NCBI RefSeq assembly: GCF_023159225.1 | Contig: NC_063168.1 | Location: 63,405,398-63,469,397, forward strand | Length of the DNA: 64,000 bases | Source of the DNA: Perognathus longimembris pacificus | Taxonomy: Eukaryota; Chordata; Mammalia; Rodentia; Heteromyidae | Reading direction: 5' to 3' | Shown here: piece after piece, positions 11,667 to 23,900 of the stretch | Numbering within the stretch: the stretch's first letter is position 1 | Layout of the letters: every line of letters begins with the position of its first letter | Translations under genes and position numbers: made by a program | Notes under the pieces: model-generated | Seen by the model: the letters and a program-made list of their open reading frames with translations, nothing else | Databases searched by the model: none | What the model was told of the DNA's origin: nothing

Positions 11667-14600
11667 TGTGTGTGTCTCTCTCTCTCTGTCTCTTTTTTGG
11701 CCATTCCTGGGGCTTGAACTCAGGGCTTGAGCACTGTCCTTGGATTCTTTTTGCTCAAGGCTAGCACTCTACCACTTGAGGCACAGTGCCACTTGCAGCT
11801 TTTTCTATATATGTGGTGCTGAGGAATTGAACCCAGGGCTTCATGTGAATGAGGCGAGCACTTTTCCACTAGGCCATATTCCCAGCCCCCTCTGTTTTTT
11901 TTAAAGTAAGTTAGCTATACTTGAATTTTGCTAGTATTGGTAGTCACCAAGTTTTGACTTGACCAATAAATACACTGATTTGATTTCTACTTTTAAATAT
12001 TACTTCCCCTAATTACTGAGTCTGAGTACTCATTCATTCATTCATTCATTCATTCATATAACATATCTATTGCATAGGCTAGCCTCAACCTCCTGAATTC
12101 AAGTGATACTTCAGTCTAGGTTTCCTGCATAGTTTGGACTATAGAAACGTGCCACCCCATCCAAATAAAAACTAAATTTAAGTGAATGAAGGAAATTAAA
12201 TGTTATCTAACTTGATGCATTCTGATAATCTACCTTTTTGGTTCTTTGATTTATTTTGTATGATATTGAGGGTTGAACCTAGGGCTTTTCGCATGCTAGA
12301 TGACTGAGTACACTACCACTGAGATACATCTCCAGTCTCAGTAATCTACTTTGAGAATATATTTTTAAGGTACATTAAGATTCAGAAATATCAGTGAAGT
12401 TATAATCATCATAGAAGCTATACTTTTTTGAAGTTGTTTATGGTATATTTTGGTGTTTACTTGTTCTAACCCATATCTTGGTTCTGTAATGCAATACAGG
12501 AGGCTAGATAGTTTGTGAAGAAAAGAGGTTTTATTTAACCCACAACTTGGAGGCTAGAAGTCCGAAGGATGTTTCTGGCAAGGGCCTCCTTGCCTCCATT
12601 ACATCATGAAAGATGTCACCATGGTGGGGAGTACATAAACTGGAAGCCAGGGATTGAGACCAGAATTAACATGGGTCTAGTGTGAACTGTTTCTTTTGAG
12701 GGCATGTTCCAGTGAACAAATGGACTCAGGCTAGGCCCCACCTCTTAAAAAAGATCAGCCTACTCACATTACCATTACTGAGTACCAAGTTCCCAACATA
12801 TACACTGATATTATTCTAAATTTGAGTAAATTGAGTTGTTTGGGAAGATAGATTGATGATGTTTGCTTTACCTAGTGAATGAACATCTTTATTTAGGTCA
12901 ATTAAAAATAATCTAGGAAAAGTATTTTGAAGTATATTGCTTGTGGTTCAAGAGAAAATATAGGAAATTTGACATTAAACCATAAGACTTTCAGTGCTAT
13001 TCATTTGTGTTTTTATAAATTTCAGATGTTTGCCTATGAACTTCAGAGCAGAAGACTTAGCTAGTGGTATTCTCCGAGAACGAGTGAAAGTGGGCGCAAG
13101 CTTGGCTGATGTTGATCCAATGAACATTGATAAATCAGTAAGCTTTGTAAAGGTTTCTTAAGAAGTAATGTTTTTTTTTTGTTGTTTGGTTTGGCTGGTC
13201 CTGGGGCTGCACCTGTCCTGGGGCTGTCCCTGAACTTTGCTACTTGAGCCTTCAGATAATGGAGCCTTTCATTATCCATCCAGTTTACCCATTACTGATC
13301 TATTCTCTTAAACTAGCAACCTATACAATGGCCTCAATTTGTTTCTGTCATTCTGTGAAAGCATTAATTCGCTAAATTCTGTCATATTTCTTTGCTTCCT
13401 TTAAATCCATTAATAACCTTATACTCAATCCCATAAAATGCAAAATTTTCAACAATAGCCTGTTGCTTTCCATGGTTGGTAGGAGCCTTGAACCCCCTAT
13501 CTGTTCTATGTTCCAGTGAAAATAATGAATAAAACAAAAAACAACATATACACCATATGTGAGCAGGGTTTTTAGGTTCTAAAATATATTTGTGGAACCA
13601 ACAATACTAGTCATATCTGCCATGGCTACTTTTTCATGTGGTGCTTTAGATACTAGAAAAAAAAAAAAAACTCAAAAAATATGCCAGGCACTAGTGGTTC
13701 ACACCTGTAATCCTAGCTACTGAGGAGACTGAGATCTGAGGATTGAGGTTCGAAGCCAGCCTGGGCAGGAAAGTTTGTGAGACTCTTCTCCCTGATTAAT
13801 CACCAAAAATCTGGAAGTTGTACTGTGGTTCAAGCGGTAGAGTGTTAGCCTTGAGCTCAAAGAGGCTCAGGGACAGTGCCCAGGAACCTGAGTTCAAGCC
13901 CACAACTGTCAAAAAAGAAAAACAACTTGTTGGCAGTTATTTAGGTTTTGGCATTAAGGCAGAAATATCTGGCCTAGAAATTTACGTATGTGTCATCAAA
14001 TAAAAGGATTTGTTAAAGTTGTTTCGGGGAATGGTGATTGTATCATGGGAAAGTATGTGGCTTGAAAAGAGAACATTCAGAGGACATGGTAGATGCTTCT
14101 CATTGTTAGTAGTTTGGAGAAAGATTATTGCATAAAAAAGTATATTTTTTCTCCTGCATAGATAGTTATTCATTAGACTTAATTATGTATTTGAAAATGA
14201 AAATTTAACTGCAAAATCTAATATTTATTTTAGTGACAACCTAAAAAATTTCAGAGAATTAAAAATTGTCAGACTCCCTAGAAAATAGTACATTTTCTGA
14301 ATATCTTAACTTGTGATCTTTGTTTAATTGGTTGACTAATATCCTTCCTTCCCTGTTAAGTTTGTTTATTTAGATATCTCTGGTAGTCAATTAGAGTAAT
14401 AAATTTCCTTAAAATTAGATAGCATAATGTAAATGTAACCCCACTGTATGTCACAAAGTAAATTTTAATAAATAAAATACAAGTTTTAGAAAAAAAAATT
14501 AGATAGCATAAACCTGGCCACTGGTGGCTTATGCTTGTCATCCCAGTTAGTGGAAGGCTGAAGTGTGAGGATAGTGGTTCAAAACCAGCCTGAGCAGAAA

Positions 14601-14962
14601 AGTCTGAGACTTAGTCTTCAATCAACCACCAAAAAACCATAAATGGAGCTGTGGCTTGAGTGGTAGAGTGCTAGCCTGGAGCATAAAAGCTCAGCAACAG
14701 CACCCAGTCCTTGATTTCAAGCCCCAGGATCAACACACACACACACACGATGACACAAGAAAAATTAACCTCAGGGCTGGGAATATGGCCTAGTGGCAAG
14801 AGTGCTTGCCTTGTATACATGAAGCCCTGGGTTCAATTCCCCAGCACCACATATATAGAAAACGGCCAGAAGTGGCGCTGTGGCTCAAGTGGCAGAGTGC
14901 TAGCCTTGAGCAAAAAGAAGCCAGGAACAGTGCTCAGGCCCAGAGTCCAAGCCCCAGGACTT

Positions 14963-14995
<33 letters not shown>

Positions 14996-17900
14996 TTAAC
15001 CTCTGTTATTTCTAGCTTAGATTTATTGTGGACATTTTCAAGTACTGAAATAGAATAAAGAATTATGATGATCACAGTTCAAAGCCAGCTGGGGTAGTAA
15101 AGTCTGTGAGACTCTTTTCTCCAATTAACCACTGGAAAACTGGAAGTGGTGCAGTGTAAAGAATAGAGCATGAGCCTTGAGCTGAAGAGCTCAGGGACAG
15201 TGCCTAGGTCCAGAGTTAAAGCCCCACAACTAACCCCCCACCCCTCCCAAAGAAAAAAAAGGTAGGGAAAGAACTCTATCATAACTTAACAGTTAACAGC
15301 AATCAGTAACGTTTTGGTAAAATTTCTTTTTTTTTTTTCCTATTATGTTTTTTTTTCCTTATTTATTGTCAAAGTGATATATAGAGAGGTTACAGTTTCA
15401 TACGTTAGGCCTTGGGAACATTTCTTGTACTGTTTGTTACCTCCTCCCTCATTCCCCACTCCCCCCTCCCCTGTAAAATTTCTTTTAAAGAGCTTTTTGC
15501 TATATACTGTTTTCTTTACAGAGCCTTTTATCTTTTTTTTTTTTTTTTTTTTTTGGCCAGTCCTGGGCCTTGGACTCAGGGCCTGAGCACTGTCCCTGGC
15601 TTCTTCCCGCTCAAGGCTAGCACTCTGCCACTTGAGCCACAGCGCCGCTTCTGGCCGTTTTCTGTATATGTGGTGCTGGGGAATCGAACCTAGGGCCTCG
15701 TGTATCCGAGGCAGGCACTCTTGCCACTAGGCTATATCCCCAGCCCCTTTTATCTTTTTAAACTATTGCTAATGAAAAGGATATGATCAGTGTTTCTCCA
15801 ACTGTATATTGTTGAAAATTAAATTTCTCTTTAACTAGAAAAATAAAGTATTAAAATATTATTTTCTTGATTTAGTTTTCTTTCTTTCTTTTTTTTTGGT
15901 CACTCCTGGTACTTGAACTCAGGGCTTATTTAGGCTCTCTCTGTCCCTGAGCTTTTTTGCTTAAGGCTAGTAGTGATCTACTGCTTGAATCACAGCTCCA
16001 CTTCCAGCTTAGTGCAGTTAATTGGAGTTAAGTGTCTCGTGGATTTTTCTGTTTGGGCTGGCTTTGAACTGTCATCTCAGATCTTAGTCTCTTGAGAAGC
16101 TAGAATTATAGGTGTGAACCACTGTTGATTGGCTTGGATTAAGTTATTAAGAACCAGAACCATTGTAACAGCTATCCTTGAACCTCATGCTATCTCTGAA
16201 CCAATCTTTGCCCCAGAGGGATATGAGAAATATAATATTTTTAAAAGCATTTAAGCTGTTGAAATTTATCAGCTCTTTAAGAATATATATATTTAATATA
16301 TATTACTTATACAAGAGTATGTGTATTTCATTGTGACATTTACTTGTGTGTATATAATGTTTTGTTCCTGAATTACTAGATTCAAAAATGAATGGTAGCT
16401 TTTGAGTAACCAATATTAGCCTGAATTTTTCTATTGACTTTATTTTTCTACAATTATTTATATAGTTATTTTAATAAACTTCAAAAGGTATATATTTCTG
16501 AATTGTTAAACTCACAAATAGTAAGATTCTCAAAGCATGAAATTATTTTACATTTAAGATTTTCCTTTCATTTCAAAGGTGCGGTTTGATAGCATAGGTG
16601 GATTGAGCCATCATATTCATGCACTAAAGGAGATGGTAGTATTCCCACTTTTATATCCAGAAATTTTTGAAAAATTTAAAATTCAGCCTCCAAGGTATGT
16701 TATATCTTAAATATTTGTTATTGTACTATGTTAACTTGTCAAATTTCATTTCATTAGTAAATGATTATTGTTTTTAGTAACAACAATTAAGAATGAATAT
16801 TATTTAGGATTTATTTCTATCTTCTGAGACATATTCTTTTTTTTTTTTTTTTTTTTTGGTTGGTTGTGGGGCTTGAACTTTGGGCCTGGGTGCTAGCCCT
16901 GAGCTCCTCAGCTCAAAGCTGGCACTCTACCACTTGAGCCACAGTGCCACTTCTAGTTTTTCTGGTAGTTAATTGGAGATAAGAGTCTCATGGATTTTTC
17001 TGCTCATGTTGGTTTTGAACCAGGTTGGCTTTGAACTGCAATCCTCAGATCTCAGCCTCCTGAGTAGCTAAGATTACAGGCATGGCCACCAACACCTGGC
17101 TCTGAGGCATATTCTTTATTTTATAATTTCATAGTTAAGCACAAAATGATTTTTTTTTCTTTTTTTCAGTGTGGTAAGATTGAACGTAGCTAGGGCCTTG
17201 TATGTGCTAGTTAGACAAGAGGTCTTTTATTGGGCTACATGTACAGCCCTAAAATTGTTCATGCAAGCCCTGAATGTAGCAATTAGTAAACAGTGATATA
17301 ACAAGGGACAACTATGTAATGCTGCTCCTTTGCAGATTTTCACCCGTAGGGATTTCCGAACATTAATGCCCATGATAGGTAAGGGGTCACTATGTTTTGT
17401 TTTGTTTTTTTAAATCCTGGGATACAGTTAAGCGGCAATACGTGTACCGCGATAACAGCAAGGGATGAATACAGATTAGCACTGAGTTTGATGCTATGTG
17501 CTGTTTAAGCTTGGAAGCACAATTTTATTGACTTGATATGGTATTTCCGAAGTAGAAGAAATCTTGATAATTTATTTTTATGAACAGATGATATCTGATT
17601 AGTCTGTTGTATTTGAAATGGTGAATGCCTTCATTGAAAAGATTTGTTTTACTCAGGTATAATTCTGACTTATTTTCCTTTTTTTTTTTTTTTTTTTTTG
17701 GCCAGTCCTGGGTCTTGGACTCAGGGCCTGAGCACTGTCCCTAGCTTCTCTTTGCTGAAGGCTAGTACTCTGTCACTTGAGCCACTGCACCACTTCTGGC
17801 CTTTTCTATGTATGTGGTGCTGAGGAATTGAACCCAGGGCTTCGTTTATACAAGGCAAGCACTCTTGCCACTAAGCCATATTCCCAGACCTCCATATGTT

Positions 17901-20900
17901 TTAAAGGATGTGATAAATAATTTTTGTCCGGTGGGTCAAATATGGGACTATAATTGTATGACTTAAAAAATCCAAGTAACATTTCATTTTTTTGTGTGTT
18001 TCAACTTTAGCTTAAAAATCAGTATTAGTTCATTTTCAAACCTTTTAAAGAAGCATATAGCCTTGGGAGAAACTTAAAATTGTGAGTTATAAGCAAAAAT
18101 ATGCCATGACCACTTCAATCCCAGTAGCTGGCACCGCAGTCGCACATGCCCGTAATACTTATGAAGCAAGGAGGATGGCAAGTTGGGTACATAGGAGACA
18201 TTCTCTTAATTTTTTCTTCCCTGTGCTACTAGCCTAGGACTCTGATCCTTCTACTGATGATTCCCATGTAATTGGGGTTACAGGTTTGAACTTCGTTGAG
18301 ATTGGCCTCACATACTTTTTGCCTAGGCTGGACTCAATATCTTCACTCAATAGATAGCTAAAGTGACAGATGTGAGCCACTATGCCTTTCCCTGCTTGAG
18401 TACTTTTTTGGGGGTTGGGGGCTGGTCCTGGGCTTGGGTGCTTTCTCTGAGCTTTTGTGCACTCTACCACTTGTGCTACAGCTCCACTTCTTGCTGTTTT
18501 GGTGGTTAGTTGGAGATAGTTTCAGGTACTTTCCAACCTGGGCTGGCTTTGAACCTTGATCTTCAGTTCTCTGGCTCCTAAGTAGGTAGGATTGCTGGCT
18601 TCTGGCCCCTGTTTAGTACTTTTAACCATCAAGAAAGCTTGTTTTTATTTTCCTTTTTTTTAAAATTGTGTATACTGTGGGTGCTTATCACTTGGTTATG
18701 CCCACAGCTTTGAAGCTTGTTGTTTTGAGGACCAGAAAACTAAAAACTTCGTTTATACACTGTAAAAAAAAATCTGTCAGCTAGGGGCTGGGGATATGGC
18801 CTAGTGGCAAGAGTGCTTGCCTCATATACATGAGGCCCTGGGTTCGATTCCCCAGCACCACATATACAGAAAATGGCCAGAAGTGGCGCTGTGGCTCAAG
18901 TGGCAGAGTGCTAGCCTTGAGCAAGAAGCCAGGGACAGTGCTTAGGCCCTGAGTCCAAGGCCCAGGACTGGCCAAAAAAAAAAAAAGATTAAAAAAAAAA
19001 TCTGTCAGCTAATAATTATTAATAATTCCTCATGATTACACTGTATATCAATCCAAAATTATATGCAAGGGGAGATACCCTTTTCTATTGTTTAGCAGTG
19101 CTGATGATATTAATTTACTTTTCTTTTTTTATTTCTCTAGAGGCTGTTTGTTTTATGGCCCTCCTGGCACAGGCAAAACTTTGGTTGCCAGAGCATTAGC
19201 TAATGAATGCAGTCAAGGAGATAAAAAGGTGGCTTTCTTTATGCGAAAAGGAGCAGATTGTTTGAGCAAGTGGGTTGGTGAGTCTGAAAGGCAACTTAGG
19301 CTTCTTTTTGATCAGGTAAGCAATATCAGCTAATCCAGAGATATTTTTTCTTAGAATATTTATTACATTTTGTGTGAAAATACAGTTATGAGGAGTTATT
19401 TGTTCTAATTGGTATATGATATTTATGATAGTTCCAAAATGTGTCTTAAGTGTATAATTACTCCTTGATATCTTTGGAGGATTGGTTCTACCACCCTTGA
19501 GAACACAAAATCTGAAGGTGTCCTGTATCTGAAAGAATGTAGTAGTTACTAGTTACCTATGCATATCCTCCTCTATGCTCTGCTTTAAATCATTCCTAGA
19601 TGATTTATCATTCCTAATACATAGTAAATGTGATATAAATAGTTGTTATATTGTATTGCTAAGGGATATTGACGGAATTCTCTACGTGTTCAGAGCATTT
19701 TCTTTTTTAACATTGGTAATTTGCAGTTGATTGAATCCATTTATTTGAAACATGTGGGTGTGGAAGACTGCACTTAATAGCAATTTTTCTAGTACTGCCA
19801 AATGTTTATGATGATTCATAAAACATTCATTGAGGTACCTATTATATGTGAAGGCATGTTAGGTGCTTTTGAGAAGAGACCATAATTGTTAAATTTTAAT
19901 ACAATTGAGGAAATCGTAAGGCCTAAAGTGTTAAGCATTTGAGGAAAGAACCCTTTTCCCCCAAACAATTTATTTTCATGGTTTGCATATTAGTCAGTTT
20001 TCTGTTACTATAACAAAACAATTGAGATAATTTCTAAAGAGACTAGGTTTATTTTGGCTCACCATTTGGTGTGTGTTTGTATGCTCACACATGTGTATGC
20101 ATGTACATGTATGCTGGTATCTGGGCTAGAACTCAGGGCCCTGTGTTCTCATTCCACTTTCTTGCTCACATCTAGTATTCTATCACTTGAGCAATACCTC
20201 CACAGCTTATTGGGTTTGTTTGTTTTTTTTAATCGGTCAGGGGCTTCTTGAACTCTTCAGCTCAAGGCTAGAGCTCTACCACTTTGATCCACAGTGCCAC
20301 TTCCAGTAGTAGTTAATTGAAGATAAAAGTCTCATGGACTTTCCTGCTGGGGCTGACTTTGAACCGTGATCCTCAGGAGTAGCTAGGATTATAGGTGTGA
20401 GACACTAGCATGCAACTGTGGCTCACAAGTTTGCAGTTTCAAATCTATGACTGAGTGGCCCCTTTTTCTTTGGGTGTATGACTGCCTATGGCAGGAACAC
20501 ATGCAGAATGAAAATACTTATCAGCCCAGAAGCAAAAAATGAAAGAGGAAGAGGCCAAGGTCTCCAGGCCTTGAAGGAGATGCCCCCAGTGACCTGAAGA
20601 CTTCCCAGTAGTGCTCTCCTAAAGATTAAAGCGCCTCTCAGAGTGCTGAGTTTTTATAAGTAGGCCTGTGGAAGACACTTAACCATATTCTATGAAGGTA
20701 TAAATATGTTGCTAATATGAAATCAGAAATAAATGATTCTTATGAAGATCGGTGAGATGAGAGTTTTTTAAAAGTTTTGGATCAGTTGTGGGGCTTGAAC
20801 TCAGGGCCTGGGCACTGTCCCTGAGCTCTTTTGCTCAAGGCTAGTGTTCTACCACTTTGAGCCATAGAGTGGTTTCTGGTGGTTAATTGGAGATAAGCGT

Positions 20901-23900
20901 CTCACAGACTGTCCCGACCAGGCTGCCTTTGAACCAGGATCCTCGGATCTCAGCCTCCTGAGTAGCTAGGATTACAGGTGTGCGCCACCAGAGCCTGGCA
21001 GATGAGAGAATATTGTGAATGCAATCTTTACTATTTATATTTGACAGTAACTAAAAGTTTTTAATTTCTAAAGCTGATCATGGTAGTGTGCTTCAGTAGT
21101 CCTAGCTATTTGGAATTCTGAGATGGGAAGATAACTAGAGTCCAGCAGTGCCCAAACAGCCTAGGCAACATAGTGAAATGCCATCTCAAAACAGAAAAAA
21201 TGTTCTATACCTTATAAAAATTAATCCTGTTAATATATATGTGATTGTTCATATATATGTGATTGTTTGAATTTGTGATAGAAGCATATCAATCATACTT
21301 GGCAGTTGAATTTATATTTGATTATGTCTAACTAATAAGTATGAAACATGCTTTTTAGCACTTATTGAGCACTCCTTACTGAGATGCTGTATGTGAAAGC
21401 CCTTTGTAAGTGGTGAAGCATATAAAATATTATTTAAAACAGTGGTCTCAAAAATTGTTGTATTGGAAGTGGCGCTTGACTCAAAGTGGTAGAGTGCTAT
21501 CCTTGAGTGAAAAAGCTCAGGCCCTGAGTTCAAGCCCCGTGACCCAAAATACCCCAAACAACAAAAAATCCGTGCTGTATTCTAGATAGTCAATTTAGAA
21601 GGAGGAATACTAAGATTATTACCTTTACAGTGTTCAGCATCTAGTAGCAAGCCAAACAATTCAGTCTAAGTATTTCAAAATAATTGAAAAGTATAAACAT
21701 TAATAGAAGAGAAAAGCTGGATGCTGGTGGCTTATCCCTGCAATCCTAACTACTCAGAAGGCTGTTGTGAGTGGATCTCAGTTCCAAGCAAGCTCAAGCA
21801 GCAAAGTCCAACAAACTTCATCTCTAAGTAGCAAAAAAGCTGGGCTGAAGCCATGGCTTGAGCGATATGGTGCCTCCTGTGAACAAGCTTGCTGAGTAAA
21901 AGCCCAAGGCACTGAGTTCAAGCCTTGGCCGGGAAGAGAGACACATAGAAGAATAGAGGGAGAGAGAAGGGAAGGGAAGATGGAAAAGGAAGGAAGGAAA
22001 GGGAGTAGATGGAGAGGGGAGGCGAGGGAGAGAGAATTGGTTTGGAAATTTGGGAATGTTCTCCATTGAGCTCATTAAAAAATAATTGATGATGATATTT
22101 GTTAATTTATCATGGGGAGGGTACAGATATATCTTGGTTTCAGTTAAGACAAAGGCCTTATAATCATGCCACAGGAGCAGCTACTGCTTCTTTTCTTTCC
22201 TCCTCCTCCTCTTCTATTGTACAAAGAGGTTTAGGTTCCATAAATCAGGTTCCTCAGCACCATGTAAACAGAAAAAGCCAGAAGTGGCGCTGTGGCTCAA
22301 GTGGTAGAGTGCTAGCCTTGAGCAAAAAGAAGCCAAGGGACAGTGCTCAGGCCCACAGGGCTGGGCAAAAAAAAAAAAAAAAAAAAAGGCCAAACAAGAT
22401 CAAGAGGGTCCTGAGTTTAAGGTTGGGTAATGGCATAAAAATAAAAAAAAATCTGCTTCTCACAGATTGAGTATAGCCAATAAAGGCCAAGTGACCTTGC
22501 AGAATAATTTAACCTTGTTTATAACCTTGAAGAAGTCACCAGTTTCTGAACTTTTAAATGTGTTCTCAGCTGTATGCCTGAGTGCTGCATCAGTGACTTG
22601 TATAGTGCATAGCTAAGCACGCCCCGATTGTGAAGCTTCTGCCTGTAAAAAATGTTACAGTTTACCTCACTAATTGTTTAACTGTTTTAAGAACTAGTGT
22701 TTATAAGCATATTGTTGGCCACAAGTAAACTTTCAGTAAATTTCTCATGAAAGATTAAAAAAAAAATCAGGTTATAAATACAATACATCTTGATCAATGT
22801 CATCCCTTATATCATTCTCCCCTATTTTTCCTCTTCTATCCCTTCCCTCAAGTTAAGTAGTTCAATTTTTACATAATGTACATTGAATATAATGGCTATA
22901 TTTGTTGAACCTCCCTCCATTCTTGTGCCTACCTTCTTGTTCCCCCTCCTCCCTCTACCATAGTGTTTTCTGGTATTGTGAACTGATTTGTTAGTTGTTC
23001 AGAGGAGTTACACTATTGGACTCCTCCCTTAACTATACCATCCTTCAGTTACTTTGTTTCTATGTATATATGTAGCTTCTTTTTATCAAAATTTTCCTTG
23101 TTTCATAACTTTCTTGGTGAGCAGAAATAGATGAAATAGTGAGCAGAGATAGATGAAACAACTGCTTATATATAGTTAGGACTTTTTAATGTGAAAGCTA
23201 ATAAAGGAGTATGGTTAGCAATACCAAAAACAAAAAAAAGTAACATGGTGGGTAGAGTAGCTCAAACTTGTAAACCTAGCTATTTGGGAAGCAGAAATCA
23301 GGGGATTGCAGTTTGAAGCCAGCCTGGGCAAAAAAGTTTTTGAGACTTAATCTTGACCTGTGGCCTAGTGCAGTGATGCGTACTTGTTATCCCAGCTATG
23401 TAGGAAGCACATGGCTGGGTTTGGTGGCACATGCTTATCATCTCAGGGATATAGGGAAGACCAAATAGGAGGATCACAGTCTAGGCTGTCTTGGATATAA
23501 AGCATGACCCTATCTCAAAAAATAACCAACACTGAAAGGGCTGACTGAGTAGAAACAAGTAGTAAGTGTAAGGCCCTGAGTTCAAACTCCATTTCAAAAC
23601 AAAACGAAGCCTCCAACTAGGGTTGGAGGCTTGTCTCAGTTGGTAGAGCTCTAGCCAATGAATGAGTGAAAGCTACAGGTACTTTCAAGTCACCTGGTCT
23701 TGGACCTAACAAAAGAAGAAAAACAAGAACTAGTCAAATCTAGAATTAGAATGTAGAAGAAATATTAAAGATCAACACAGAAATTAATGAACTGGAGGAA
23801 AATACAAATAGTCAAGAAAGAGCTGTTTCTTTGAAAAGATAAACAAGATGGACAAACCAACCCTTAGTCAAACCACTAGAGACCCTATTAATAAATTAAT

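Noticed and set aside
21074..21202. Possible 7SL RNA gene
   Set aside because: Only the Alu-domain part is present, diverged, with an A-rich end; it is an old B1/Alu-like monomer.
21824..22075. 83-codon Pro/Ser/Leu-rich open frame on the minus strand
   Set aside because: Arises from a GA-rich SINE tail read in reverse.
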